A stretch of 22,473 nt of DNA from JAVBKV01 sp031553885 (GCA_031553885.1 JAVBKV010000052.1:1-22473), one strand, 5' to 3'; positions 6,758 to 15,017 are shown, counted from the first letter of the stretch. Notes: generated from the letters alone by a model not told the origin. Numbers and translations are program-made.

Positions 6758-8295
6758 ATTTCCTCCGGTCCTGCTTTAATTTGCTTTACCAGAATGCGGA
6801 TTTCCGCGATCAACAAGATTGTAAACAAAGCCAGAAAGATAAAGAAAGTCAGTTTTACAGAACCTGTATCGATTGCTGAAATTGAAGCGGAAACAGGAAG
6901 TATGTCCTGAATCGCCCAGGGCTGACGGCCCACTTCAGCAACAATCCAGCCTGATTGAGATGTGATGTAAGCCAGTGGTATGGACCACAGGCAAACCCAT
7001 TGCAACCAGCGCATGCTTGAAAACTTTTTCTTGTAGGTAAAAAAGCAAACCAATGCAAACAGCAACAGGAAAAAGCAGCCAAAAATAACCATTATCCGGA
7101 AAGCGTAGAATACCAAAGGTACATTGGGAATAGCATCCGTAGGAGATTGAAAGTATGCATACCCAAAGTAAGGGAAATTCTCGTCCAGAAGTTGTTTTAC
7201 CTCCGCAGCACGAGACTGATCTCCTTCCTTTTTCGCAAGCCGGTATTCATTCAGAGCATCATGTGCTATTTTTCCTTTTTCCATTTTTTCTGCGATTGAT
7301 AGGGCCTTTCCTTGGGAAGTTTCGTATCCTCCTTCAACTAAGTTGTTAATCCCCGGAACGAAACCGTCCATTTTACGTTCGGCCAGTAAGGACAACGCTT
7401 TAGGAATCTGAATATTAAAAAGGAAAGGATCTTTACCGTCATTGTACTGCTTTCCGGGTGTAGGAACTCCCACGGCAACCAGACCGACTCCGTTGCCTCC
7501 TTCATAAAGTCCCTCCATGGCTGCCAGCTTCATGGGTTGTTTCTGAGCTACCTGATAGGCCGAACCGTCACCGGTCCAGGCAGAAAGGATTACACCGATT
7601 AATCCGACGGCAGAAGCTATTTTTATACTGTCCATGGCAAAAGGAATCTCTCTTTTCTTGAGAAGAAACCAGGAACTGATTCCGATAACAAAAGCAGCGC
7701 CCAGCAGCCAGCCGGAAAGTACGGTATGGATAAATTTATTGATAGCGATCGGTGATAAAATCAGTGCCCAGAAATCGTTCATCTCATTTTTTACCGTGTC
7801 CGGATTAAATTCCATACCTACGGGATACTGCATCCAGGCGTTGGCAACCAATATCCATAATGCAGAAAGTGTGGCGCCGAATGTAACCAGCCACGTGGAA
7901 GCCAGGTGAAAACCTTTGCTTACTTTATCCCAACCAAAAAACATGACTGCAATGAAAGTCGCCTCCATGAAAAAAGCGAAAATACCTTCAATCGCTAACG
8001 GCGCTCCGAAAATATCTCCGACAAACCAACTGTAATTCGACCAGTTAGTTCCGAATTCGAATTCAAGGATAATCCCTGTTGCGACTCCTACGGCAAAGTT
8101 TATTCCGAATAATTTCATCCAGAACCGAGCCGTTCTTTTCCATTTGATTTCACCGGTCCGGTAATAAAAGGTCTCCATCACCGACATGATGATCCCCAGC
8201 CCTAAAGTCAAAGGCACAAACAACCAGTGATACATGGCAGTTAATGCAAATTGTGCTCTCGACCAGTCAATTAATGATACATCAATCTGATTCAT
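6748..8295 (-). CDS. cydA: cytochrome bd quinol oxidase subunit I
   Basis: This is the 515-residue haem-bearing subunit of cytochrome bd, which oxidises quinol and reduces O2 to water in the inner membrane. Key residues match the E. coli enzyme by position: H23 (like H19), the acidic pair E103 and E111 in AIEGIFAFFMEATF (like E99 and E107), H190 (like H186) and M402 in FRIMVIFG (like M393). The Q-loop block QKQPMKLAAMEG is at 250-261, and GRQPW closes the conserved C-terminal block at 456-460. The start overlaps the upstream DUF4492 gene by 14 bases, which suggests translational coupling. No haem ligand is missing, so the enzyme should be functional. Confidence 0.96.
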   Translation of the reverse strand: MNQIDVSLIDWSRAQFALTAMYHWLFVPLTLGLGIIMSVMETFYYRTGEIKWKRTARFWMKLFGINFAVGVATGIILEFEFGTNWSNYSWFVGDIFGAPLAIEGIFAFFMEATFIAVMFFGWDKVSKGFHLASTWLVTFGATLSALWILVANAWMQYPVGMEFNPDTVKNEMNDFWALILSPIAINKFIHTVLSGWLLGAAFVIGISSWFLLKKREIPFAMDSIKIASAVGLIGVILSAWTGDGSAYQVAQKQPMKLAAMEGLYEGGNGVGLVAVGVPTPGKQYNDGKDPFLFNIQIPKALSLLAERKMDGFVPGINNLVEGGYETSQGKALSIAEKMEKGKIAHDALNEYRLAKKEGDQSRAAEVKQLLDENFPYFGYAYFQSPTDAIPNVPLVFYAFRIMVIFGCFFLLLFALVCFFTYKKKFSSMRWLQWVCLWSIPLAYITSQSGWIVAEVGRQPWAIQDILPVSASISAIDTGSVKLTFFIFLALFTILLIAEIRILVKQIKAGPEEMKK

Positions 8296-8536
8296 TTGAA
8301 ACGTTTTTTTCGTTGTGTTGTCTGTTTATTAACTCCTTGGATACATATTCGCTTTTTTCCTCTTCCGATTTGAACCTGCTATTCAGAAAATCAGGAAAAA
8401 AGAAGACCTTAAGAATGGCAAACATAATGAATAGTTTTACTAAAATTATAATCCATAGCGGTTTACCCCATGATAGGTTTTTAAATCCGTCCACATACAT
8501 GGCAATAAAGTCAGAAAATGACCTGATTTTTTCCAT
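8282..8536 (-). CDS. DUF4492 small membrane protein, first gene of the cyd operon
   Basis: The 84-residue product has a short N-terminal amphipathic part, one strong membrane segment at about 27-48 (LWIIILVKLFIMFAILKVFFF) and a charged cytoplasmic-looking tail. I assign it to DUF4492, a family I recall as found next to cydA in Bacteroidota. Its last codons overlap the cydA start by 14 bases, and it follows directly after the operon promoter at 8568-8575. In other bacteria small one-helix proteins (CydX, CydS, CydH) are accessory subunits of cytochrome bd. A similar role here is inference from size, topology and gene order; sequence similarity to CydX is not apparent. Confidence 0.85.
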   Translation of the reverse strand: MEKIRSFSDFIAMYVDGFKNLSWGKPLWIIILVKLFIMFAILKVFFFPDFLNSRFKSEEEKSEYVSKELINRQHNEKNVSNESD

Positions 8537-8567
8537 CTGATTCCGATTTTAAAATAACATCCGATAA

Positions 8568-8575
8568 CAAAGATA
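8568..8575 (-). promoter_or_regulatory. promoter of the DUF4492-cydA-cydB operon (minus-7 element)
   Basis: On the minus strand this reads TATCTTTG, an exact TAnnTTTG match 31 bases before the DUF4492 start. A weaker minus-33 TTTC lies at 8598-8595 with 19-base spacing. No operator for oxygen control could be recognised. Confidence 0.65.
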
Positions 8576-8636
8576 AAAAATAATTTATTGAAAGGAAACA
8601 TCTTGGTTAAAATAAAACAAAAATACAGAAATTATG

Positions 8637-8667
8637 TTTGGTTATTCATTAAAAAAGACTATATTTG
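8637..8667 (+). promoter_or_regulatory. promoter of tRNA-Leu
   Basis: The minus-33 TTTG at 8637-8640 and the minus-7 TATATTTG at 8660-8667 are separated by 19 bases, a full match to the Bacteroidota housekeeping promoter. The minus-7 ends 19 bases before the mature tRNA. Confidence 0.85.
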
Positions 8668-8686
8668 CATCGCTTTTTACAAAAAA

Positions 8687-8771
8687 GCCCAGGTGGTGAA
8701 ATTGGTAGACACGCCACTTTGAGGGGGTGGTGCCGGTTTTCGGCGTGTGAGTTCAAATCTCGTCCTGGGCA
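8687..8771 (+). tRNA. tRNA-Leu (anticodon GAG)
   Basis: This is a class II tRNA with a long variable arm. The acceptor stem is GCCCAGG with CCTGGGC and discriminator A. The anticodon arm is CCACT-TTGAGGG-GGTGG, with GAG at the centre of the loop. The variable arm contains TGCCGGTTTTCGGCG. The T arm has GTTCAAATC. It decodes CUC and CUU leucine codons. The terminal CCA is not encoded (the bases after the discriminator are CTA). Confidence 0.95.
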
Positions 8772-8773
8772 CT

Positions 8774-8812
8774 AAAAGCCTCTGTATTTCAAAAACTTAC
8801 AGAGGCTTTTTT
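8774..8812 (+). terminator. rho-independent terminator of tRNA-Leu
   Basis: AAAAGCCTCTGTA at 8774-8786 pairs perfectly with TACAGAGGCTTTT starting at 8798, and six T follow the GC part (8807-8812). It ends only 22 bases before the DUF47 start codon. Confidence 0.92.
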
Positions 8813-8834
8813 AAATTAATCTATATTTATTCCT

Positions 8835-9485
8835 ATGAAAATTAATAATTTACTTAATTTTTTTGCTCCTAAAGATCAGAAATTCATTCCGTTACTAAAA
8901 GAAACTGCTGATACGATGAAACGTTCTGCCGATTTGTTGCAGGAATTGTTCACCATTTCGGATATGGAGCAAAGAAATGAATGTTGCCGGTTGATAAAGG
9001 CGGAAGAAATAAAAGGTGATAAAGCAACCGGACGTATCCTGAAAGCATTGAATGAAACTTTTATAACTCCTTTTGATAGGGAGGATATCGATACATTGGC
9101 CGATGAAATGGATGATGTAATCGATGCAATCAACCGGACAGCTCAAAAAGTAATGTGGTATGAACCCCAATCTTTTCCGGAATGTACTGCGCATTTAACA
9201 CGTGTGATCAAGGAAGGAACAATCGAAGTTCAGGGAGCCATCAATGAACTGGCTCACTTCAAAAGAAACGACCAGGAACTCCGTAAACATTATAAGCAAA
9301 TTAAAAAACTGGAGGAAGAAGCTGATGCTCTGTACGAAAAAGGAATCATGGCGCTTTTCCACGATGAAAAAAATGCACTGGAATTGATCAAATCAAAAGA
9401 AATCATCCAGGAATTGGAGAAAACGGCGAACAAGATCAACAACACCGGGAAAGTATTAAAAACTATTTTCGTTAAATACGCTTAA
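8835..9485 (+). CDS. DUF47 / PhoU-like phosphate transport regulator
   Basis: The 216-residue soluble, mostly helical protein of the DUF47 family (PhoU-like fold) is usually encoded directly before a PiT phosphate permease and is thought to modulate it. The typical blocks are DMEQRNECCRLIKAEEIKGDK and PFDREDIDTLADEMDDVIDAI in the first half, and a long charged helix with LEEEADALYEKGIMALFHDE in the second. No membrane segment or signal peptide is present. The PiT gene begins 11 bases after its stop, so the two form one operon. No TAnnTTTG element lies in the 22 bases between the tRNA-Leu terminator and its ATG, so expression may come from leaky tRNA-Leu transcription or from an unusual promoter. 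Confidence 0.92.
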   Translation: MKINNLLNFFAPKDQKFIPLLKETADTMKRSADLLQELFTISDMEQRNECCRLIKAEEIKGDKATGRILKALNETFITPFDREDIDTLADEMDDVIDAINRTAQKVMWYEPQSFPECTAHLTRVIKEGTIEVQGAINELAHFKRNDQELRKHYKQIKKLEEEADALYEKGIMALFHDEKNALELIKSKEIIQELEKTANKINNTGKVLKTIFVKYA

Positions 9486-9496
9486 AATAATATAAT

Positions 9497-10540
9497 ATGA
9501 CGTTATTGATTGTAGTTATTGTTTTAGCGATCATTTTCGATTATATCAACGGATTTCATGATGCGGCAAACTCTATAGCTACTGTCGTTTCTACCAGAGT
9601 ACTAACTCCTGTTCAGGCTGTAATATGGGCCGCATTTTTCAACTTTGTAGCCTATTTTATTGCTAAATACATCATCGGTGGATTCGGTATTGCTGATACC
9701 GTATCCAAAACTGTAATTATGGATTACATAGCCAATCCATCACTGGTCATCGTAGCCGGTTTGATTGCCGCTATCATCTGGAACCTTCTTACATGGTGGT
9801 TTGGGATCCCTTCCTCTTCTTCCCATACTTTAATCGGCGGATTCTCCGGAGCGGCTATTGCGGCTTCCGGCTTTTCAGCGATACATTCCGGAAAAATAAT
9901 GCTCATCGCTTCTTTTATTGTTCTAGCCCCTCTGATCGGTTTGCTTGCCGGTAATATCATTACTCTGTTAACAATGCATATTATAAAAAAGGTAAAACCT
10001 TCGACTGCAGACAAATGGTTCAGACGATTGCAACTGGTTTCTTCCGCCGGACTCAGCATAGGACATGGATTGAACGACTCTCAAAAAGTAATGGGTATCA
10101 TCGCAGCCGCCCTGATCGCTGCCACTAATAGTGGTGTAGAAGGCCTGCCGAACTGGATGAAAATGACAACCATGAATGAAATTCATGACTGGATTCCTTT
10201 GGCCTGTTTTACTGCAATTGCCATAGGAACGATGAGTGGTGGATGGAAAATCATGAAAACCATGGGTTCAAAAATTACAAAAATAACCTCCATTGAAGGG
10301 TTTTGTGCTCAAACCGCAGGTGCAGTTACCTTGTTTCTGACCGAAATATGGAAAGTTCCTGTCAGTACTACCCACACCATTACCGGAGCCATCATGGGAG
10401 TAGGGGCCGTAAAAAGACTTTCTGCCGTTCGTTGGGGTGTAAGTATTAATTTGCTCTGGGCATGGATATTAACAATTCCGGTAAGTGCTTTATTGGCCGG
10501 GTTGATTTATTTATTTCTTAATTTATTGAATATAGGCTAA
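9497..10540 (+). CDS. inorganic phosphate transporter, PiT family
   Basis: The 347-residue inner-membrane permease is a low-affinity phosphate importer driven by H+ or Na+, or imports metal-phosphate. The inverted-repeat signatures of the PiT family are both seen. GFHDAANSIATVVSTRVLTP near residues 19-38 is the N-terminal one, and GHGLNDSQKVMGIIAAALIA is the second. The block SSSHTLIGGFSGAAIAASGF is repeated in the C-terminal half as STTHTITGAIMGVGAVKR, showing the internal duplication. About ten hydrophobic segments can be counted. Translation is probably coupled to the DUF47 gene 11 bases upstream. The length is that of short bacterial PiT proteins. Confidence 0.93.
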   Translation: MTLLIVVIVLAIIFDYINGFHDAANSIATVVSTRVLTPVQAVIWAAFFNFVAYFIAKYIIGGFGIADTVSKTVIMDYIANPSLVIVAGLIAAIIWNLLTWWFGIPSSSSHTLIGGFSGAAIAASGFSAIHSGKIMLIASFIVLAPLIGLLAGNIITLLTMHIIKKVKPSTADKWFRRLQLVSSAGLSIGHGLNDSQKVMGIIAAALIAATNSGVEGLPNWMKMTTMNEIHDWIPLACFTAIAIGTMSGGWKIMKTMGSKITKITSIEGFCAQTAGAVTLFLTEIWKVPVSTTHTITGAIMGVGAVKRLSAVRWGVSINLLWAWILTIPVSALLAGLIYLFLNLLNIG

Positions 10541-10600
10541 TTATTATAATTAATCTATTTTATACTTCCATTTTATCCATTCTAATAGTTAACATCAAAA

Positions 10601-11713
10601 ATGAAAAAGTTAGTTTTATTACTCTGCTTGGCAATAATTAGTATGGCTTGTGTAAAGAAAGAACAATATACGATTTCAGGTACAACCTCTGACACGAATC
10701 TGGAAGGTAAATATGTATACCTGATTCAGTATGACAACCAGAATTTGCCTGAAAAATCGGATACAGTGATCATAAAAGATGGAAAATTTTCTTTTGAAGG
10801 AATAATAGATTCTGTCAAAGTGTGTTATATCGTTGTCGATTATGGAGATGTTCAGAAAAATAGAGCTATCTTACTGGAAGAGGGAAGTTTATCCGTTTCA
10901 ATCGACGAAGATATTGTTGTTAATGGAACCCCTCTGAACGATGCCTACGAACAATGCCTGGTACAGGAATCCGGTTACCAGAAACAAATGCAGGAGGCGG
11001 ATGAAAAGCTGGATCAGGCCAAAGCGGATGGTTCGCTTACCGATGAATTGGATAAGTCATTGGAAGCTGAATACATGTCAGCCTATGATCAGGTGAAAGC
11101 ACTTTATGCCGGTTATTTTGAAAAAAACATCAATAATCCTCTGGGAAAAGAATTGATGACCAAACTCCCCTGGACAAGAAGACTTTCCGAAGATCAACTG
11201 ACAAAAGTGCTGAGCCAGGCGGATCCCCAATCCCAACAAACAAACCTTTATATAAAGCTTAAAGAAAGATTAGATGCAATGAAAAATTCTGCTGTGGGTA
11301 ACCCTTTTACAGACATCGTTTCGAAAGATCCGGATGGAAAACAAGTGGCTTTATCGGATTATGCCGGGAAAGGTAAGTATGTATTGATTGATTTCTGGGC
11401 TTCCTGGTGCCCGCCCTGCCGCAAAGAAATGCCGAACCTGGTCAATATTTATCAGCAATTTAAAGATAAAAACTTTGAAATCGTGGGATATTCGCTGGAT
11501 AAGAATGAAGACGCCTGGAAAAAAGGACTTCAGGATTTGAATATGACGTGGCCACAATTGTCTGACTGCCAGTATTGGGATTCCAAACCAGTTATGTTGT
11601 ACGCGGTTCAATCCATACCTCATACGGTTTTGTTGAATCCGGAAGGTGTGATCATAGAACGGAACCTGCAAGGCAAAGAATTGCTCAATAAACTGCAGGA
11701 ATTGCTAAAATGA
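10601..11713 (+). CDS. TlpA-like thioredoxin lipoprotein with N-terminal DUF4369-type domain
   Basis: The 370-residue protein is anchored in the cell envelope. A signal peptide ends in SMAC with C17 as the likely lipidated cysteine. Residues about 22-115 form a beta-rich DUF4369-like domain (YTISGTTSDTNLEGKYVYL), followed by a helical linker at 120-230. A TlpA/AhpC-type thioredoxin fold follows from about 235 to the end. The redox motif is W269-C270-P-P-C273, and the cis-proline is P340 in SIPHT. It should reduce or exchange disulfides in periplasmic proteins. Such lipoproteins are numerous in Bacteroidota and specific partners are usually unknown; the neighbours (phosphate transport, lepA) give no hint. 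No clear promoter was seen in the 60 bases upstream. Confidence 0.93.
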   Translation: MKKLVLLLCLAIISMACVKKEQYTISGTTSDTNLEGKYVYLIQYDNQNLPEKSDTVIIKDGKFSFEGIIDSVKVCYIVVDYGDVQKNRAILLEEGSLSVSIDEDIVVNGTPLNDAYEQCLVQESGYQKQMQEADEKLDQAKADGSLTDELDKSLEAEYMSAYDQVKALYAGYFEKNINNPLGKELMTKLPWTRRLSEDQLTKVLSQADPQSQQTNLYIKLKERLDAMKNSAVGNPFTDIVSKDPDGKQVALSDYAGKGKYVLIDFWASWCPPCRKEMPNLVNIYQQFKDKNFEIVGYSLDKNEDAWKKGLQDLNMTWPQLSDCQYWDSKPVMLYAVQSIPHTVLLNPEGVIIERNLQGKELLNKLQELLK

Positions 11714-11799
11714 TAACTTTTTTTCAAATTGTTAAATGTTACTAAATTTATAATAACCAATAGATTGTGCGATATTTCTATTTTTTAAAAAGCTAAAAT

Positions 11800-11836
11800 C
11801 ATATAAAAATATGTTATATAATATGTTTTTTTTTTT
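11800..11836 (+). terminator. weak AT-only terminator candidate after the TlpA gene
   Basis: CATAT at 11800-11804 can pair with ATATG at 11821-11825 or form a smaller hairpin with ATATG at 11809-11813, and eleven T follow (11826-11836). The stem has almost no GC, so function is doubtful. Confidence 0.3.
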
Positions 11837-11957
11837 GGCTGGTATAAAAAAATCGTACATCTTTGTACCCGATAACCTAAAACAATCTTTTTGCCTTAAA
11901 AGACTAATGCCTATTAAAAACTGAATAAAAAGGTCCATTGTGAAGTGGACCTTTTTG
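11834..11957 (+). ncRNA. candidate small RNA unit in the 303-base gap before lepA
   Basis: A promoter-like pair, TTTG at 11834-11837 and CATCTTTG at 11858-11865 (20-base spacing, one mismatch to TAnnTTTG), points to a start near 11870. The perfect hairpin with U-tail at 11927-11956 would end the transcript after about 85-90 bases. No convincing ORF lies inside. It could equally be chance matches in AT-rich DNA. No known RNA family was recognised. Confidence 0.3.
11927..11957 (+). terminator. strong stem-loop upstream of lepA
   Basis: AAAAAGGTCCA at 11927-11937 pairs perfectly with TGGACCTTTTT at 11946-11956, giving A-tail and T-tail on opposite sides, so it may work in both directions. It isolates lepA from the TlpA gene. 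Its last bases overlap the minus-33 TTTG of the lepA promoter. Confidence 0.75.
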
Positions 11958-11984
11958 TCATTTAAATAGAATTCCGTATCTTTG
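11954..11984 (+). promoter_or_regulatory. lepA promoter
   Basis: Minus-33 TTTG at 11954-11957 and minus-7 TATCTTTG at 11977-11984 are spaced by 19 bases, a full consensus match. The lepA ATG is 33 bases beyond the minus-7. Confidence 0.8.
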
Positions 11985-12016
11985 CACAACAAATTTTAAT
12001 CATTTCTTTTCATCCG

Positions 12017-13804
12017 ATGAAGCATATCCGTAATTTTTGTATTATCGCACATATAGACCATGGCAAAAGTACTCTCGCCGATCGATTATTAGAATATACT
12101 CAAACTGTTGACGCCAAAGACCTTCAGGCACAGGTACTGGACAATATGGATCTGGAGCGGGAGAGGGGGATTACAATCAAAAGCCATGCCATTCAAATGC
12201 AATATAAATACAAAGGTGAAGCCTACACGCTTAATCTGATTGATACCCCGGGACATGTGGATTTTTCTTACGAAGTTTCCCGCTCTATTGCTGCCTGTGA
12301 AGGTGCTCTGCTGATTGTGGATGCTGCTCAGGGAATTCAGGCTCAGACCATTTCCAATTTATATATGGCCATGGAGCATGACCTGGAAATAATTCCTATC
12401 CTGAACAAGATCGATTTGCCAAGCGCCATGCCTGATGAAGTGGAAGACCAAATCGTGGAATTATTGGGTTGCCCCCGTACAGATATTATACGTTCCAGTG
12501 GAAAGACAGGAGAGGGTGTTTATACGATCCTGGATACAATCATTGAAAAGGTACCGACTCCAAAAGGTGATCCCGACGCTCCTTTGCAAGCATTGATCTT
12601 TGATTCGGTTTTTAACCCTTTCAGAGGAATCATAGCTTATTATAAAATAGCTAACGGGTCGATCCGGAAAGGAGACCTTGTTAAATTTGTCGCTACGGGA
12701 AAAGAATACGATGCGGATGAAGTGGGCATCCTGAAACTGGATATGTCCCCCCGGGAAGAAGTTACCTGTGGAGATGTGGGATATATTATTTCAGGAATTA
12801 AAACATCCAAGGAAGTAAAAGTAGGAGATACGATTACGCATGTGAAAAACCCATGCCAAAAAGCCATCGAAGGGTTTGAAGAAGTCAAGCCGATGGTATT
12901 TGCTGGAGTATACCCGATCGATACCGAAGATTTTGAAAATTTACGTTCTTCCCTGGAAAAGTTGCAGCTAAACGATGCATCTCTTACTTTTCAACCGGAA
13001 TCTTCCGTTGCACTGGGATTCGGCTTCCGTTGCGGATTCCTTGGTTTGCTTCACATGGAAATAATCCAGGAACGGTTGGACAGGGAGTTCAATATGGACG
13101 TGATCACTACCGTGCCGAATGTGTCTTATAAGGTTTATGATAAACAAGGTAATTGTAAAGAGGTTCATAATCCGGCAGGATTGCCGGACCCGACTCTGAT
13201 CGATCATATAGATGAACCGTTTATCCGGGCATCGGTAATTACCAGTACAACTTATATTGGTCCTATCATGACGCTTTGTCTGGGGAAACGGGGAATATTG
13301 GTCCGCCAGGACTATATTTCCGGCGATCGGGTAGAAATTATCTATGATATACCCTTAGGAGAGATTGTGATTGATTTTTACGATAAATTGAAAAGTATCT
13401 CCAAAGGATATGCTTCCTTTGATTATCACATGCACGACTACCGTCCTTCCAAATTAGCTAAATTAGATATTTTGTTGAATGGAGAACCGGTAGATGCTTT
13501 GTCCACATTAACCCATGTCGATAATGCAGTTACTTTTGGCCGCCGGATGTGTGAAAAATTAAAAGAGTTAATACCCCGTCAACAATTCGATGTAGCTATA
13601 CAGGCTGCTATCGGTGCTAAAATCATTGCCAGGGAAACCATTAAGGCTGTACGTAAAGACGTGACTGCCAAGTGTTATGGTGGTGATATTTCCCGGAAAC
13701 GAAAACTACTTGAAAAGCAAAAAGAAGGGAAAAAGCGCATGAAACAAGTCGGTAACGTTGAAGTTCCTCAAAAAGCATTTTTAGCCGTACTCAAATTAGA
13801 TTAA
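12017..13804 (+). CDS. lepA: elongation factor 4 (ribosomal back-translocase LepA)
   Basis: The 595-residue translational GTPase acts on the ribosome; family knowledge links it to initiation, 30S biogenesis and back-translocation under stress. The G1 loop is AHIDHGKS at 11-18, the effector region is RERGITIKS around 48-56, G3 is DTPGH at 76-80 and G4 is NKID at 130-133. The LepA-specific C-terminal domain is present (SRKRKLLEKQKEGKKRMK with conserved GGDISRK). Length equals the usual 595-600. It has its own promoter and is followed after 64 bases by a gene with another promoter, so it is probably monocistronic. Confidence 0.98.
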   Translation: MKHIRNFCIIAHIDHGKSTLADRLLEYTQTVDAKDLQAQVLDNMDLERERGITIKSHAIQMQYKYKGEAYTLNLIDTPGHVDFSYEVSRSIAACEGALLIVDAAQGIQAQTISNLYMAMEHDLEIIPILNKIDLPSAMPDEVEDQIVELLGCPRTDIIRSSGKTGEGVYTILDTIIEKVPTPKGDPDAPLQALIFDSVFNPFRGIIAYYKIANGSIRKGDLVKFVATGKEYDADEVGILKLDMSPREEVTCGDVGYIISGIKTSKEVKVGDTITHVKNPCQKAIEGFEEVKPMVFAGVYPIDTEDFENLRSSLEKLQLNDASLTFQPESSVALGFGFRCGFLGLLHMEIIQERLDREFNMDVITTVPNVSYKVYDKQGNCKEVHNPAGLPDPTLIDHIDEPFIRASVITSTTYIGPIMTLCLGKRGILVRQDYISGDRVEIIYDIPLGEIVIDFYDKLKSISKGYASFDYHMHDYRPSKLAKLDILLNGEPVDALSTLTHVDNAVTFGRRMCEKLKELIPRQQFDVAIQAAIGAKIIARETIKAVRKDVTAKCYGGDISRKRKLLEKQKEGKKRMKQVGNVEVPQKAFLAVLKLD

Positions 13805-13811
13805 CCCTTTT

Positions 13812-13841
13812 TTTGTTAATTGTAAAAAAATTGTATCTTTG
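13812..13841 (+). promoter_or_regulatory. promoter of the SUMF1-domain gene
   Basis: TTTG at 13812-13815 and TATCTTTG at 13834-13841 have 18-base spacing. The minus-7 lies 27 bases before the ATG at 13869. Confidence 0.7.
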
Positions 13842-13868
13842 GGGAGAATCTAATAACCCTTGAATAGT

Positions 13869-15017
13869 ATGAAACGGTTTTTATTTATTCCCACACTTTT
13901 TATTATCGGCTTTTTATCTGTATACGGACAGAAAAATTACCTGAATGATGCCGGTAATTGCTTTAAAAAGGGCGATTACGAATGTGCCCTTAAAAACTAT
14001 CAGATTTATCAGGAAGTATCCGGTACCGGAGGACAAGATGTTACTGCTTTAATCAAGCAATCAGAAGAATGTTTGAAAGCTTCCCTGATTGCCGATTACC
14101 TTTATCAGGAAAAAATGTATGAAAAAGCAGTTGGGATGTATGATAAAATACTAAAAATCAACCCTTCTGATACTCAGGTCAAGCAACGTTATGATTCTTG
14201 TGTGAGTCAGACAAAGACAGAACCTGATACTCCGGTTGCTTCTTCCCAACCGATGGAGCCAGGTTTGCATAACGGACTGCTCTATGTGGCGGGTCCTAAT
14301 AGTTACACCTCAATCGCTATTGAGATGGCAGAGGTGAAAGGAGGTACATTCGTTATGGGTTGTACCACGGAACAGGGTGCCGATTGCGAAGAAGATGAAA
14401 AACCGGTTTGTAAGGTAACAGTAAGTGATTTTCATATGGGGAAATATGAAATAACCAATGAACAATTCTGCGCCTACCTGAATGCGACCAAGAGGGATTT
14501 TGACGGCTCCGGAGAAATCTTTAAGCAAGGTAACTTTTATACCGTGAGGAGAGGATTCAAAAAGCATCCTGTAACTAACGTCTCCTGGGCCGAAGCCGAT
14601 GCTTTTTGTAAATGGGCAGGAGGAAGACTTCCTACTGAAGCAGAATGGGACTATGCTGCCCGCGGAGGAAACCAAAGCAAAAATTTTAAATATTCAGGAA
14701 GTTCCTTGATCGATGATGTGGCTTGGTGCGACAATGAAATCAAAGATAAACTGACTCATCCTGTGGGACTTAAATTCAGTAATGAACTGGGAATTTATGA
14801 TATGAGTGGAAATGTCTGGGAATGGTGTAACGACTGGTGGACAAAAAGCTATCCCAATAATCCTCAAACGAATCCGAAAGGCCCCGGTAGTGGGGAGCAT
14901 CGTGTTTTCCGGGGTGGGGCCTGGAATAATTACGCCCGTTTCTGCCGCGTTTCCCACCGTAACGGAGGAACTCCCAATATTAAAGGCAATGACCTGGGAT
15001 TCCGGATTTGCTATTAA
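13869..15017 (+). CDS. secreted TPR and SUMF1-domain (FGE-like fold) protein
   Basis: I chose the ATG at 13869, which gives a clean signal peptide (MKRFLFIPTLFIIGFLSVYGQ), over the in-frame TTG at 13860. The product has 382 residues. About 22-112 form TPR-like helices (YLNDAGNCFKKGDYECALKN, EKMYEKAVGMYDKIL). About 150-382 form the SUMF1 or formylglycine-generating-enzyme fold, with GGTFVMGC, GRLPTEAEWDYAARGG and GNVWEWCNDWW as family blocks. In true FGE two cysteines near the C-terminus bind copper and do the chemistry. Here only the second remains (C359); the first position is N354, in RGGAWNNYARFC. It is therefore probably not a sulfatase-activating enzyme but a structural or glycan- or protein-binding envelope protein, like GldK-type SUMF1 proteins. 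Neighbours give no further hint. Confidence 0.9.
   Translation: MKRFLFIPTLFIIGFLSVYGQKNYLNDAGNCFKKGDYECALKNYQIYQEVSGTGGQDVTALIKQSEECLKASLIADYLYQEKMYEKAVGMYDKILKINPSDTQVKQRYDSCVSQTKTEPDTPVASSQPMEPGLHNGLLYVAGPNSYTSIAIEMAEVKGGTFVMGCTTEQGADCEEDEKPVCKVTVSDFHMGKYEITNEQFCAYLNATKRDFDGSGEIFKQGNFYTVRRGFKKHPVTNVSWAEADAFCKWAGGRLPTEAEWDYAARGGNQSKNFKYSGSSLIDDVAWCDNEIKDKLTHPVGLKFSNELGIYDMSGNVWEWCNDWWTKSYPNNPQTNPKGPGSGEHRVFRGGAWNNYARFCRVSHRNGGTPNIKGNDLGFRICY

Noticed and set aside
11732..11992. 86-codon minus-strand ORF in the gap before lepA
   Set aside because: It lies in AT-rich DNA that holds a T-run, a terminator hairpin and the lepA promoter. The translation has no recognisable domain and runs through the hairpin.
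13860..13868. TTG at 13860 as start of the SUMF1-domain gene
   Set aside because: The ATG at 13869 gives a standard signal peptide beginning MKR and is a better start codon.
14310..14675. 121-codon minus-strand ORF in the SUMF1-domain gene
   Set aside because: It is antisense to the strongly conserved SUMF1 blocks and has no independent start signals.
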